A stretch of DNA of 64,000 nt from Malurus cyaneus samueli. Its lineage: Eukaryota; Chordata; Aves; Passeriformes; Maluridae. The position numbers were made by a program, and so were the translations under genes. The stretch's first letter is position 1. Every line of letters begins with the position of its first letter. Under the pieces are notes generated by a model. It was not told where the DNA came from and did no database searches. It saw only the letters and a list, made by a program, of their open reading frames with translations. Shown here in pieces: positions 1-11,290 of the stretch. The stretch is taken from positions 19,226,828-19,290,827 of the forward strand of contig CM019227.1 of the NCBI GenBank assembly GCA_009741485.1. Direction: 5' to 3'.

Positions 1-28
1 CATTTAACAATCTGGTTTTTACAAACTA

Positions 29-84
29 CACACACACACATACACACACACGCACACACACACATGCATGCACACAGGCACACA
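29..84. repeat. CA-rich microsatellite
   Basis: Imperfect (CA)n tract interrupted by TA, GCA and CATG units. It is a simple repeat with no gene nearby. Confidence 0.9.
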
Positions 85-420
85 TACAGTCAAGGCCCAG
101 GACACGATCACACAGAACTAAGGTAGAGGTTGGTGGAGTTTTGTAATTTCATGAGCTTCCTAATTCTTTCCTTCTACTTATTGTTCCCTTCACAAGCTGT
201 TTCTCCAGCCTCCAGGAGGAACTGCTGAGGGCATTCAGAAGCGGACTTCTGGCTCTGTAACTGGCTTCAGGGAACAAACATCAAAGGAAAAATTGCATAA
301 AAGGCAGAAGTGTTGGGAATTATCTATTTTAAACATCGCTGTTTGAAGAGGCTCGTGGCAAGCTAGGGCTGCCTGCTTTGGAGCTATCAGCCAGCTGCAG
401 AGAGGGTGGTGTTACAACAG
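85..420. other. Unassigned sequence
   Basis: No gene, repeat family or regulatory motif was recognised between the microsatellite and the first LTR-like block. Confidence 0.5.
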
Positions 421-429
421 GCAGATGGG

Positions 430-690
430 TTAAACTCCTGCCCCCCTTCTTAGGTTCGGACCCCCCTGGCTGATGTAAGATCCCCAGACAGTTGCGAAAT
501 ACACCCCCTTATCAGAATTTGTATTTAAAGTGACCAATGAGAAGTGACTACTTAGAATATTCATGAAGTTCATTAGAGTGGTTATAAAAAGCATGTTCAA
601 TTCTAATAAAGTTCGAGTTCAGCGATCATGTCATAGTGATCAGAATGCTGTTTCTCCCGGCGCTTTCCTAAACAAAATGGACCTAAACTT
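430..690 (+). mobile_element. LTR-like fragment, plus orientation
   Basis: The block has the order expected of an avian endogenous retrovirus LTR: a CCAAT motif near 532, a TATA box (ttataaaa) near 580-588 and a polyadenylation signal (aataaa) near 605, followed by a short U5-like stretch. The spacing of about 20 bases between TATA and AATAAA suits several avian LTR families. No internal gag, pol or env coding was seen on either side, so this would be a solo or truncated LTR. The boundaries are uncertain because the next LTR-like block begins close by in the opposite orientation. Confidence 0.4.
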
Positions 691-2150
691 TAACACAGAA
701 GGGTAAGGAGAATTGGTTAGCTCTGTGTCGCGTTCCAACCGTAGGGAACTGCGAGGAGTTCTTTTAAAATGGACGGTCAAGAACGAAGACAAACGAGACA
801 AACTTTGTATCTCAGAACCATTTATTGGTAACCCGAAAGCGGAGAAAAAGTAGTTGCCCACTAAAGGGGGCTGGAAAAGACAGCAAAAGAGAAAGGAAAA
901 TGGAAAAGGAATGGGTAGAGGGAGAAAGGAGACAGAGGGGGAGAGCGGGCGTTACCACCAGTAGGACCGGGGGTGCTGTCGGTGTCCAGGTGTCCACATG
1001 GCGGGGGTGAGCGCTGCTGCCCGAGGGAGAGCAGCCGGGAGGAGGGGTGATGGCGTGGCTGAGTGGCTGCATGGACTGCTGGACACATGGTGAGTGGACA
1101 CTCGGGCAGGTCCAGGACCCTGGACACACGGTGAGTGGACACTCGGACAATGGGCTGCTGGACACACGGTGAGTGGACACTCAGACAATGGGCTGCTGGA
1201 CACGCAGTGAGTGGACACTCGGACAGGACCAGGACCCTGGACACCCGGTGAGTGGACACTCAGACAGGACAGGGACCCTGGATACACAGTGAATGGACAC
1301 TCGGACAGGTCCGGGACCCTGGATACACGGTGAGTGGAATCGGATGGGTGGTGATGACTCGAGATGGACTGCTGGACACGGTGAGTGGAACTCGCGTGGA
1401 CCTGGACACACGTGATGGACACTCGGACAATGGGCTGCTGGACACACGGTGAGTGGACACTCGGGCAGGTCCGGGACCCTGGACACACGGTGAGTAGACA
1501 CTTGGACAGGTCCGGGACCCTGGGTGGAGCTGGGCGAGGATCGCGATGGCGGGTGAGGTCGGAGGCAGGCAGGTGGCTCAGGGAGGACAGCCGAGGCTGG
1601 GGCAGCGAAGGAGCGGGGCGAGGCAGACGCTGCACTCAGGCTTGGAGGGCAGATGGCGTCCTGCCGAGCGCCCAGGAGGGAAGGCGGATACGTGGTGGGC
1701 GAGCAAGAGCTAGCGAGGATAAAATTCACCCCCAACTCCTGCTCAGCAAAGTCCCCCACAAAACTCTGCAAAGTTCCACAGTCTAAAGTCCAGCTCCCCC
1801 AAATTCAGCTGCACCCAATTCAACGCGCGCCCCTCCAAAAAGACTCATGGCGCAGTTAATTTTTATACACCCTGGCTCCTCCCAAAGTCTGCCTGCTGAC
1901 CAGGAGACCATTGGTCCAGTCCATCCTTCTTCCATTGGTGGAGCCCTTCCACCATCTGGTTGGAGAAATGTCTCTGGGGAGAGCAGTGTCTCCAGGTGCC
2001 CATGTGAGGTGTTGCCAGGCAAAATCCCCCCAGAGACAAGGCTTCACCCATCTCCTGTTTGCCTCCTGCAGGCTGCACGTGTGCACCCCTTCCCCCACAT
2101 GCCTCTGACAGGCAGTGTTGAGGCAAACGAAGATTAAAATGGCTCCTCAC
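645..2150 (-). mobile_element. LTR-like element, minus orientation, with internal minisatellite
   Basis: Read on the minus strand, the block has CCAAT motifs near 1925 and 1908, a TATA box (gtataaaaa) near 1860-1868, a GC-rich leader, a long tandem-repeat segment (1080-1530), and then an AATAAA signal at 828-833 followed by a U5-like stretch. This order resembles an LTR whose transcribed part was expanded by the repeat to about 1 kb between TATA and poly(A) signal. No retroviral reading frame was recognised. Ends and target-site duplications could not be fixed by eye. It could instead be a non-LTR promoter region, so the call is tentative. Confidence 0.35.
1080..1530. repeat. Minisatellite with alternating 38-bp and 41-bp units
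   Basis: About eleven copies of a unit with core 'ggtgagtggacactcgg' alternate between two forms. The 38-bp form carries 'acaatgggctgctgg'; the 41-bp form carries 'ggtccgggaccctgg'. Copies in the middle (about 1330-1420) are shortened and rearranged. Long open frames on the minus strand here are by-products of the repeat. Confidence 0.9.
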
Positions 2151-3430
2151 ACCACCCCGTGGCTCAACACTGGTTGTCTGGTGGTAACGATACAGGGAGG
2201 GAAAAGGCAGGAAAAGAGAAGAAAGCATTTAGGTAACTTGAACCTCAGTTGGCTCGTTTCCCGACAGGGATACCAGCCTTACATATTTGACATTGCCAGT
2301 GGATGTCACAACCATGGCACCCATTTTTCCCAACAACATGGTGAATTAAATGGATTAAACATGGAATCAACATAACAGAATATGCTGCACTCAGGGTCCC
2401 CCAGGTAGTCAAGAGAATGGGTCTCAGTTCCAGGAACCCCAGATTTGGGCTGGGACATGGGCCAGCTTACTTTTCCTTTAGTCCATACTTTTCCATAGGC
2501 ATCTCTTGCCCTCCAGGTGTGTGTTGTTCTAGACAGTTCAAGCACTAACAGCACTTTTCTGATGGTTAGGAGTTCTACCAGCAGCAGCTGTCCAGGAGAG
2601 AAGATGCGTTGGTTGCTGGGTGTGTCCTGGCTAGTGCAAACAGGCAGGGTTGTGGGTGCTTGAGGACAAAAAGCAGTAATCTTGGGGCAACCATTCACTT
2701 CCCACTCATTGTGTTCTAAAAAATGGGAGCCATTCAGTACCGCCCTTAAAGACAGCAAAGGAGTCAGTGTAGATAGAGACAGGATAGGAGGACAGACTGG
2801 AGAGAGGTGTGTCACCCTCCTGACCTAAGGTGCTCCTTTCCTGAATGCTTAGCAATTTGGCGGTCCTTTCTTTCCATACCATTTACTGAAGCTCTCTGTG
2901 CCACCCCGTGAGGGGGAGGTGTTTCTGCTAGGATTGGAGGACAATGGGTTGGTGCTGCATTGTTAATTGTATGGACACCCAAGGCCAGCTTTGTAACTCA
3001 AGAGAGCTCCCACAACCCAACAATTTGTTAAATTATATACTTTTACACACTTTCTCCGCTTGTTCTTTTCCCAACATTCTAGAGTAAAATGTAAATTCTT
3101 CAATACTGTTGTGTACTAACTCCTTCCTGAAAGGTTAGTCGAGTTTGGAGATCTCTTTCAGAATTGAAAATTTATATTACTGTAGAAAAGGCCACATCAG
3201 TGCTGGCTTCCCAGCTCTCCTGCTCACACATGGATCAGTTCTCTGCTCGCAGGACCAGAACAGCAGGATGAACTCTGCTCAGATTTCCCCCTCCAGCCTC
3301 TTCCACACTGTTGATTTGGCCACGAATGGGGAAATTCAGGCTGAGCAAACATGAGAAGTATTTATGCGCAGAACGATGGGACAGCAGATGCCAAATTTGT
3401 ACTAACCAGATAATCCCAGCCACCTTCTCA
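2151..3430. other. No gene recognised
   Basis: Ordinary-composition sequence. The missing first half of the first LTD domain of the downstream gene would be expected here, but no convincing exon was found. Confidence 0.5.
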
Positions 3431-3450
3431 GTCCTTTTGTGCTGCTCTCT

Positions 3451-3743
3451 AGGACCATAGAGACATTTGTGAGTGTTGCCCAGGTGTTGCCTACATGCCC
3501 TCGAAGTTCCTTCCCTCGGCATGCAGTGGACCTGCCGTTCCTGGAGAACACCACCCATCCTGTCCTCAGAGGTGGCCCCAATGCCATTGCCCTCTACAGG
3601 GGTCACAGCAGCAGCTTTGTGCCAGGGAGAGCACTGCCCGAGAGCAGCCTGCTGGATGCCTTTGTTTACACAAGCAGTGAGGAGCTGGACGTGGAGCTGC
3701 TGTGGATGCTGACCCCTGGCAGACCTGCCTTCCTGCAGAAGCA
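3451..3743 (+). pseudogene. LTD1, second-half exon (open frame)
   Basis: The open frame contains GGPNAIALYRG, then LLDAFVYTSSEE, then MLTPGRP, the normal order of the C-terminal half of an LTD domain in this gene. It ends at a good donor (gcA|gtgaga) at 3744, so the TGA just beyond lies in the intron. The acceptor is either the tag at 3450 or the cag near 3524. This exon shows no lesion. Its partner exon for the N-terminal half was not found upstream. Confidence 0.55.
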
Positions 3744-4799
3744 GTGAGAGGCTTCTGGCTGGGCAAGGCAGGCAGCATGGCTGGACACTGGGCGTGCTCC
3801 TGCTGGATGGGGTCCTTGCAGTCTTGTGCCCCAAACCCCCACAGGACTGGGAGAAAAGTGCCACCTCCAGAACAGGCTCTCCTCATGGCAGTGTTGCATC
3901 CCAGTCTCGTCTGAGGCCGTAGACGTTACCCTCTCCACATGGGTCCTGGTACAGCTGTGGAATGAAGTGCTTGAGGAGGAATTTCCTGATCAAATGATTG
4001 CTGGTTGTGACATTAATATTTTATTGCTTATGAAAGTGTATTGGTCAAGTTGATAATTTCTCCAGCACTGCTTTCAATAAGAAAAGGGTTTTCTCAGCTT
4101 CAGGATGGAATTTCAGGTCAAGATGAGGGTGATGGAGGGACCTCAGCATTGCTTGCCTGACTCAGCAGGAAATACCTTCCCTGTTTCATCCAGACCAAGG
4201 ACCGGAAGCGGGATTACTGTTTATCCTGGGTTCAGACACTTTTTTTTTGTTTGTTTCCTTTTTGTTTTTGTGGGTTAAGGAAAATGTTAGAATCCTCAGA
4301 CGTGTGAGAGCAGTTTCCCTCTCATTTTAGACATGTTCTAGTAATGGGAGAAGGAGGACACAGTAGGCAGAGGGTGGTGGAGTGGTGGAGGAGCAGAGGC
4401 AGCGAGGGACTGAGTGCCTGAAGATGGGGTGAGGAGTGTTAGAGACAGGCAATAAGCAAAAAGCCATCTGGGCACACTCTTGCCTGTCATTTGCATGGCC
4501 AAGCATCAGACCTGATCTCAGAGTGTAATTGTCAATACTGAGGTCCTGGCTCAGTGGCTGGAGGAGATTCACCCTTTCTGATGGGCCTATGGAAAAGTGG
4601 AGTCAACCACATCAGGAAAGGATATAGTCCCAAAGCCATGTCATGGTCACCATTCATTCACAGTACATTCCCGTTCCTTCCCTTGTTCCTCCCACACGTG
4701 AGGCTCAGTTGGCCGTGGTCCCACAGGGAGGTGGTCTCCTTCCCCAGGAAGCTCTGACCAGCTCTGCTCTGTGCAGATCCTCACAGTGGGGCTTCACAC

Positions 4800-5000
4800 A
4801 ATAACAGAAGAGTTTGAGTTGGGAGGAACTTTTGAAGGTCACCTAGTCCAACCCCTGACCATTATCTTCACCTTTTCAAGGGCTCTTGCTCAAGCCTTTC
4901 ATCCTCAGGTGCTGCCTTTTCCGCTTCTCCAGCTGCACCCACTGCTCTTCCCAGTGGTGCCAGGCTGAACCTGAGTGTGTCTGCACCATCTTCCATCTGT
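4800..5000 (-). mobile_element. CR1-like fragment
   Basis: 'gagttgggaggaacttttgaaggtcacctagtccaacccctgacc' matches the inverted CR1 3' end; the rest is degenerate. Confidence 0.6.
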
Positions 5001-5303
5001 CTTCAGATCAGTAAAAATGCACCCCATGCTAAAAGAGGAAGGGTTGTATCAAGCTCATCCTCCTCTCTCTTAGGTTTTTATTGAACTCTTGGGGGGTTTT
5101 CTTGTGAGGCAAGGAGGTTCTGGTGAGGACGGGATGTATCTCCAAACCCTGTGAAAAGAGAAGACTGCAACCAGAGTCTCACTCTCTGGTGGGGGTGGGT
5201 GTGACTGGTGGGTGAAGAGCACTCAGGTCTCCAACTAGCAGGTCATGTTTTCTGTCACTCTGTCACATTCTGTCATTCTGTCACACCTGCTTGTCTCTTG
5301 CAG

Positions 5304-5460
5304 ACGTGAGCCAGGAGATGTGTGCATGAGCCAGTGCAACTGCTGCTCTGTGAGCCAGGATTCCACCTCCTTCATTTTCAGCAGGTCCACCCCTAGTACA
5401 TTCAATGACTGCCCCAACAAAAACTTCAGCCAGGCTCTCTCCTTCTGCCTCCATGTAGCA
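5304..5460 (+). pseudogene. Cysteine-rich linker exon after LTD1
   Basis: After a cttgcag acceptor the frame reads CMSQCNCCSVSQDS, then STFNDCPNKNFSQ, then SFCLHV. The paired cysteines and the DC...F...CL spacing recur in the 10.6-kb linker (PDCGTALPNMAF, then LHLCLL), so the two are taken as paralogous. The frame is open through about 5550; the exact donor is unclear. Confidence 0.5.
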
Positions 5461-5792
5461 GGAGAGCATCGGTTGCATCTGCAGGACCTTCTGAGGGTCA
5501 GAGCACATGTGCAAAGCCAGGATGACCACCCAGAGTCCTGCTGGGCTGTGTGAACTAACCCCAAAGGAAACAAAACCAGGACATCAGACAGTTGCCTGCA
5601 ATAATTTCATGGCAGCCCATGCCACACTGAGTTTCCCCAGTCTCCACACCCACCTCCAACTGTCTGGGTGAACAGAAGCTTTTGAGGTCCTCTAGATGAT
5701 AAGCAGGAGTAGAGCTGCACCCATCTCAGATGAGCTGTATCCCATGACCAGGGTGGCACTGGCAGGGTAACAGTGGGCTCTTTGTTTCCTAG

Positions 5793-5894
5793 ATTGTCCA
5801 GAGTGGCTTCTGAAGCAGGAAGAGATTCTGCTGACTCTGGTCCAGGCCCTCAGTGCATCCAGCAGTATTGGAGTCTCTGCTGCCTACTTCAGAG
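5793..5894 (+). pseudogene. 'DC..W' exon, first copy (intact)
   Basis: Between acceptor tttcctag (ending 5792) and donor gtgagc (5895) lies an open frame reading CPEWLLKQEEILLTL, then SSSIGVSAAYFR, preceded by an Asp codon completed across the intron. It is matched in spacing by the damaged copy at 11916-12029. The leucine-rich middle is probably helical. Confidence 0.5.
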
Positions 5895-6169
5895 GTGAGC
5901 TGGGCAGGAGCAGAGCAGTCTAGGGATCTCCAATGGATAATAGCCATCTGATCTTCAACCCAGTGTTCCCTCTCACGTTTTGTCCTCCTGACTTGGATCC
6001 AGCTAATTTGATCTTGGTGCTGATAACAGAGATGTCCAGGGCTGGGCAGAGCATGGTGCTGTCATGCCCAGCTCCCCCAGCACACAGACCAGCTATTCTG
6101 GCCTTGGGTTTTAGCAGCCACAGAGGTGGCAGCAGGACTGACATCTACAATGGGAATTTGTCATCTACT

Positions 6170-6275
6170 TGACCCACTGATCCATATGAACTATGGATCC
6201 TGCCCATGGCAGGATTGAATTATATGGTCTTCCAGGCCCCTTCTAACCCAAACAATTCCATGGGTCTGTGATTCT
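6170..6275 (+). mobile_element. CR1 3'-end fragment
   Basis: Contains 'cctgcccatggcagg' and 'ccccttctaacccaaacaattcca...tctgtgattct', the avian CR1 3' tail. Confidence 0.65.
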
Positions 6276-6579
6276 AAGTCACACAGTCACCCTCATGGCC
6301 TCCTCTGGACTTGCAGCAGGTCCACGTCCTTCCTGTGCTGGGGATCCCAGAGCTGGACAAAGGCAGAGGCAGAACTCCCAGTGCTGTGTCGATGGGATGA
6401 GCTGCCCTGAGTCAGTCTGACCACAATGACAGTTCTGGTGGAGATAAGCTGGTGAGCACTGGGTCTCTCCTAGGAGAAAGTGGGTCTTTGGTAGCTTGGG
6501 GAAACTGAGACTGTTCTCTGCTTGCCTCTGCAAGCCCCCTCAGCCTGGGGCTTGTGTTCACTGCTCTGCTGATTGCCAG

Positions 6580-6718
6580 GTCAGAGGAGCAGCTGGAAGC
6601 CCTCTGCTGGCCTTCAACACCTTCCTAGAGACACACACAGTTGTGAGCTTTGATGGGAGAAACATCACAGCAGGAAGGTCCTGCCTTGGGGATATGAATG
6701 TGCTGCACTTGCCTGCAG
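6580..6718 (+). pseudogene. Juxta-domain exon with N-glycosylation motif
   Basis: Following acceptor gattgccag, an open frame reads SPLLAFNTFLETHTVVSFDG, then RNITAG and NVLHLPA, ending at donor gcag|gtactt. It carries an N-I-T glycosylation sequon and one Cys. Its donor phase (one base) equals that of the exon at 12923-12990, so the two may be equivalent parts of a duplicated cassette. The assignment to the LTD gene rests on position, frame and phase. Confidence 0.4.
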
Positions 6719-7102
6719 GTACTTGTGATCATTTTTGCAGGATAGGGGATATTGTGTTTTTGAGGGTGGACATGTGGATCTGGCTCTCCTAGAAGAGGGA
6801 AATATCCTTCCCTCCCTTTCCCTAACCTGGCAAAGACCTCTTCCAATTCCATCACATCCTGCTACTAGAGCCATATTGCTCATTGCAGACTAAAAGCAAG
6901 CTCTGCTGTTAACAGCTGGTGTTAACTAGTGTGTTGCCTGGACTCCTTTTCTAAGGACTATAAAGGACATGGATGATAAAAGTTGAGCCAACATCCTCAG
7001 TTCTCTGCTAAATTTTGTCTCATCCCAGCAAAACACTGTGCAATGTTGTTTCCTTGGAGCTGGGTGCTTAGGCCCATATTTGGGGCATTTTTGCTTTCCA
7101 GG

Positions 7103-7623
7103 TGTCCCATCAGAGATACCAGAAGGGGCTCCAGTGCCTTCTGTGCAAGTGGCCAAGCTACTCATCAATGAAGTGAATGCAGACAACCCCAGGGGAGGAG
7201 AGGATGCTATGAACTCTTCTATACTGCATTGAACTCTTCTATAATGGACAGACACGCTTCGACCTCCAGGGATACTGGCTGGTCCTCTACATTGTGGAAA
7301 ACAGCCGGGCCTACTGGGTGCTGAATCTGTCTGGACACCACACACAGATACTCGGGGTTACTCCTGGTGGGGAACCGGAGCATGAGCCCAGCACCCATGA
7401 TCAGACTGCCCCCCAACGGCATCCAGAATGGGGCAGACGCCGTGGCTCTGTAGCACAGCAGCAGCGCGCCATACACACAGGACATGGCTGTGACAATGCA
7501 GGGACCGCTGGATGCCGTGGTGTACTCATCCTGAGCACCAGAAAAGGCAGAGCAGTTGCTCTGACGTACGAGAATGACTCCCACAGCACCCAGGATGAGT
7601 CTCTGAGCCGCTGCCACGCCTGA
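7103..7623 (+). pseudogene. LTD2, broken lamin-tail-like domain
   Basis: After acceptor ctttccag (7102) the frame reads VAKLLINEVNADNP and GGEDA, the typical LTD start. A 20-bp tandem duplication (tgaactcttctata at 7210-7223 and 7230-7243) then shifts the frame and brings in TGA 7230. The domain resumes in a second frame (FDLQGYWLVLY, LNLSGHH), moves to a third frame before LLLVGNRSMSPAP (about 7361), and meets TAG 7451 directly after NGADAVAL, where a Tyr codon is expected, and TGA 7532 after LDAVVYSS. DESLSRCHA at about 7594-7620 marks the following linker. Two frame changes and two nonsense codons make this exon non-functional as assembled. Confidence 0.65.
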
Positions 7624-8399
7624 GCACAAAACTGCAGAGCAGCTTCCAGGTGGGAAGGTGCCCATTGTACCTGTAGTCACCAGGAGGGCAGATGTCTCCT
7701 CTCCCTCCACAGTCCCTGGGAGGACAGTGGCCATGTCTTAGTGTGTTCTGTATTTGGGAAAAGTAGTGTGTTCTGGTGTGCCACATTCACCTCCTGACAT
7801 CTGCTGATGCTCTCACCAGCCCATCCTCACCTTCCTGCCCTGTTCACGTGCCTGTTGGTTGGGTAACAGCTCCTTCTAAGACAGCATCCTGGACTCTCAG
7901 GTTACCCTGAGCTGGATGTGGAGCCACCTTCTCTTTGGTGCCGCTGTCAGGGTATGTGGCACAGCATATCAGGTCCCTAAAACCCAGTTTGCTGCAGGGC
8001 TGATGTGTGAAGGATGTACCTTGAGCACTTGTGTGATTGATTTGCAGTAATTTGTCTGAGCTGCTTCTTTTTATTTAAATGTATCTAGTTTCACACAGTA
8101 CCCTGAAGGACTACTGCAGGGTGTGCCTGCTTGTCCTTCACAAAAGGTAAGGGAGGGCTTTGCTGCTCTGCTGCTGATGCCAGAGGGATGTCCAAAACTG
8201 AGGCAATGAAAGTGTTCCAGATGTAAAAGAGGAGTGAGATGCATTGGTAGTGGGAGTGGACCCCAAGGAAGTGATGCCATGGACTGTAGACACAAGTGTG
8301 GAAATGCTTCTGACAGTAGAGAAAGAGAAGTGTTCCTGGTCCTGAGGGTTGGGACAAGGGTGATGGGGATTTGTGGTGATGGGACCCCACAGTCAGGAC

Positions 8400-8957
8400 A
8401 ACCCTTGAGCTGATGGTGAGAGTGAGAAGCAGTTGGTGTGAGACAGAATCATCATGTCCTGTACTGCATCCTGGTCTGGGGCCCCCCACAGAAGAAAGAC
8501 ATGGATCTGTTGGAACAAGTCCAGGTGAGCTCTCCACAGAGATCCTCGGAGGGCTGGAGCCCCTATCCTTCGAAGACAGGCTGAGAGAGTTACATTGTTC
8601 AGCCTCGAGAAGAGAAGACTCTAGGGAGACCTTGGGGTCCCTTCTGGTGTCTAAAAGGGGCTCCAGGAGAGATGAGGAGGGACTTTGGACAAGGGCCTGG
8701 AATGACAGGACAAGGGGAAATGGCCTTAGTGAGGCAGGTTCAGATTGGGTATTAGGAAGACATTTTTCCCTGTGAGGGTGGGGGGCCCTGGCACAGGATG
8801 CCTGAGAACTCTGGCTGCTCCATCCCTGGAAGTGTTCAAGGCCAGGTTGGATGGGCTTGCAGCAGCCTGGGATAGTGGAGGGTGTCCCTGCCCATGGCAG
8901 CGGAGTGGAATGGATGGCTTAAGTCCTTCCAACCAGACCTTCTGTTATTTTGGTTAG
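8400..8957 (+). mobile_element. CR1 retrotransposon, 5'-truncated
   Basis: The 3' part of an avian CR1: 'ggctggagcccctatcc', 'gacaggctgagagag', 'gacaaggggaaatggcc', 'gtgttcaaggccaggttggatgg' and 'ggtgtccctgcccatggcag'. The upstream part encodes a degenerate reverse-transcriptase tail (LLEQVQ). Confidence 0.85.
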
Positions 8958-9145
8958 TCCTCTTGCCTCACCAGGGAGCCTCAGAGCTGTTAGGTGAACA
9001 AGAGGTAATGTCGTGAGCAGCTGTCACTCACCTGAATAAAACAGGATGTCAGTGTGGCAACAGTTTTGTGTCTCCCCACAGGTGACCATGGTGACACCAC
9101 TGGGGGAGAACTTCTGCAGCCCACGGTGCTGGGCCTCCTGCCGTC

Positions 9146-10238
9146 CACATCAGTGAGCTGTGCCTGGCCAGCGCATGCCCACGTCAGCTCCGTTGGAGCT
9201 GGAGGGGAAGCCTGGCACCAGCCTCAGAGGGCTCAGCTTGGTCTTCTTCTCAGGAAGAGGAAGGCACATGCCAGCATCCCTTTGCAGGGCACTTGGAGCC
9301 ACGGTCCTGTTGGTGTTTCTGCTGGATGGAGAACACGACCATGGTGAGTCCGATGGAACGGACCTGGTGTGGGGTCTGTTTCAAATTCATGGGCAGGGAC
9401 TTGAACAACTTTGGGAACAGATGGAGGAGGGTGCATATGGGAAACAATTCTGCCTGCCTTTCCTGTCCTTTATTCCCTGCTATTTGTTCTGCCTAGGCTG
9501 TTCTGTCATACTCCAGCTGAGAAGGCATAAATCCTCACTGATGCCTCTGCCAAACTCTCCATGCAGGGGAGTGGGAGGACCAAAAGTTGCTCCTGCTGGT
9601 ACCAAGACAAGGGGATTTCAGGAGCAGGGCCCATCAGGGCTGTGGGTTGTTCCCTCATGTCATATTCACTCGTGCTCACTGAACCCTGCAGTGCTGCTGC
9701 CTCCTCCTGCTCTCTGCTGGTGCTTTGTCAGCACATTCCTTTATCTTGTTCACCTTAACACATTCACATTCTTACTCATGTTCATCTCAGTATCTGTTTA
9801 GGCTCCATGAAAGGACTGCATCTCAGAAGAACCTTGATATTTTTAGAAACCTGTGTTCACAGCAAGTAGCTTCCCTACAGCTTTACTTGGCCTTAGTCAC
9901 CACCATTAGTTTGTTTCTCATTTCTGTTCTTGGAGTTCTCCTCCTTGCCAGCTTCTCCTGACTGGCTCAAAGTTCAGCCTAACACTATCTGGATGTTCAT
10001 CTTATCTATTTCCCTGGCATTTCCAGATGGGACAAACCTGACCTTCAAGAACATCTCTGCTGCTAGTGAAGGCTCAAGCGCTGTTGCTGTGTACAGCACC
10101 AGTGTGATTCCTGCTGGCAGAAAGGCAATGCCAGATGGATGCCTTGGTTTACACCTGTGAGCCTGGCACATCTGGAGGACACTTGGGCTTCCTTGGGCCA
10201 TCTTACACTGTGCCCTGCAAGGGTGACAGGTGAGGTTA
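9146..10238 (+). pseudogene. LTD3, broken lamin-tail-like domain in two exons
   Basis: The first exon (about 9082-9342) holds ISELCLASACP, LELEGKPGTSLRGLSLVFFSG, KAHASIPLQGT and GATVLLVFLLDGEHDHG, an LTD N-terminal half, but each piece lies in a different frame from the next, so at least three indels are implied. The second exon (10027-10238) reads DGTNLTFKNISAASEG and SAVAVYSTSVIPAG, then a 4-bp duplication (gatg at 10134-10137 and 10138-10141) shifts the frame before DALVYTCEPGTSG. Two NxT/S sequons (NLT, NIS) suggest a formerly extracellular domain. Confidence 0.6.
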
Positions 10239-10605
10239 CTTCTCTAGGAAAGTTTCTGGTGTGAAGAGGGAGCAATAGATTAATGAAATGCAGGGGCAGG
10301 TATTGTGTAGCTTGGAAAACTCTCTCCTGGAGGACAAACTCTTAGGTGTGGGAGTGTGGCTGTAATGAGGCAGCAATCTTTCTCTTGCAGAAGCCAGTCA
10401 GACCAAGTATGTTGCTCTGGCCAAGCTCACATCTTCTGCAGATGCTGAGTAGGCTGGGCCCATCTCTACCATGGTTCTGTGAAAGCTGACTTCAGCTTCA
10501 GCTCCAGCCAACTCTCTATCATCCACAGCAGTGCCAGGAACGGGGTTCCAGGGTGGGATTTGGAGGTGGGAAGAAAGGTGTGTGCCATGTCAGTGAGCTC
10601 TTACT

Positions 10606-10758
10606 CCTCTTGTAGGGACAGGCCCATGTCCCTGAGCCACGTGGCAAGGCCAGCACAGGACTGCAGTTTGGTCTCTTGGAACCTTCTCCCGGACTGTGGA
10701 ACAGCTCTCCCCAATATGGCCTTTGCCGTGGATCTCCACCTCTGCCTCCTCACACCCA
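10606..10758 (+). pseudogene. Cysteine-rich linker exon after LTD3
   Basis: The frame after 'cttgtag' reads MSLSHV, DCSLVSWNLLPDCG, MAFAVDLHLCLLTP. The D-C / F / L-C-L spacing resembles the 5.3-kb linker. The end is near 10758 at 'acaccca|gtgagt'. Confidence 0.4.
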
Positions 10759-10851
10759 GTGAGTGGAGCTGGGTGTCCCACCAGGGCAGGATGGGAGGGC
10801 TGGGGTGGGGGCAGACTTTTAACATTCCATGGCATGGGAGAAGGAGCTGTT

Positions 10852-11108
10852 GGGCAGCCTGCTGCTGTGAAAGGGGACACACTGGGGGAGAGCTGGAACA
10901 CTCGCCTATGTGTGGATGTGGTACTGCCATCCCAAGAGAATACATGCACCTACAGCTCCAGTGTGGGCTTGTATGGCCCNGGGCAGCCTGCTGCTGTGAA
11001 AGGGGACACACTGGGGGAGAGCTGGAACACTCGCCTATGTGTGGATGTGGTACTGCCATCCCAAGAGAACACCTGCACCTACAGCTCCAGTGTGGGCTTG
11101 TATGGCCC
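10852..11108. repeat. 128-bp direct repeat around a single-N join
   Basis: Positions 10852-10979 and 10981-11108 are nearly identical (two differences, within 'aatacatgc' versus 'aacacctgc') and are separated by one N at 10980. This is the pattern of two contig ends that overlap but were not merged, rather than a natural duplication. Confidence 0.85.
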
Positions 11109-11290
11109 TGGCACAGGCTGCCCGGAGAAGCTGTGGCTGCCCCATTCCTGGAAGTGTCCAAGGCCAGGTTGGATGGGGTTTGGAGCAGCCTGGGACAGTG
11201 GAAGGTGTCCCTGCCCATGGCAGGGGATGGGACAAGATGAAGTTTAAAGTGCCTTCCAACCCAAACCATTCTCTGATGATTCTATTATAT
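11105..11290 (+). mobile_element. CR1 3'-end fragment
   Basis: Contains 'cctggaagtgtccaaggccagg', 'gaaggtgtccctgcccatgg' and 'gccttccaacccaaaccattct', the CR1 3' end in plus orientation. Confidence 0.85.

Noticed and set aside
952..1771. Long minus-strand open frames with repeated VSTHRVS/CPLTVCPG units
   Set aside because: They are translations of the 38/41-bp minisatellite in different frames, not a protein gene.
3235..3864. 209-codon minus-strand open frame
   Set aside because: Antisense to the LTD1 exon; no family resemblance.
7219..7734. 171-codon minus-strand open frame with hydrophobic stretches
   Set aside because: Antisense to broken LTD2. The plus strand carries recognisable LTD motifs, and this frame has no splice or start context.
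10852..11108. Duplicated exon in the LTD gene
   Set aside because: The two copies flank a single N and are almost identical, so an assembly artefact is far more likely than a real duplication.
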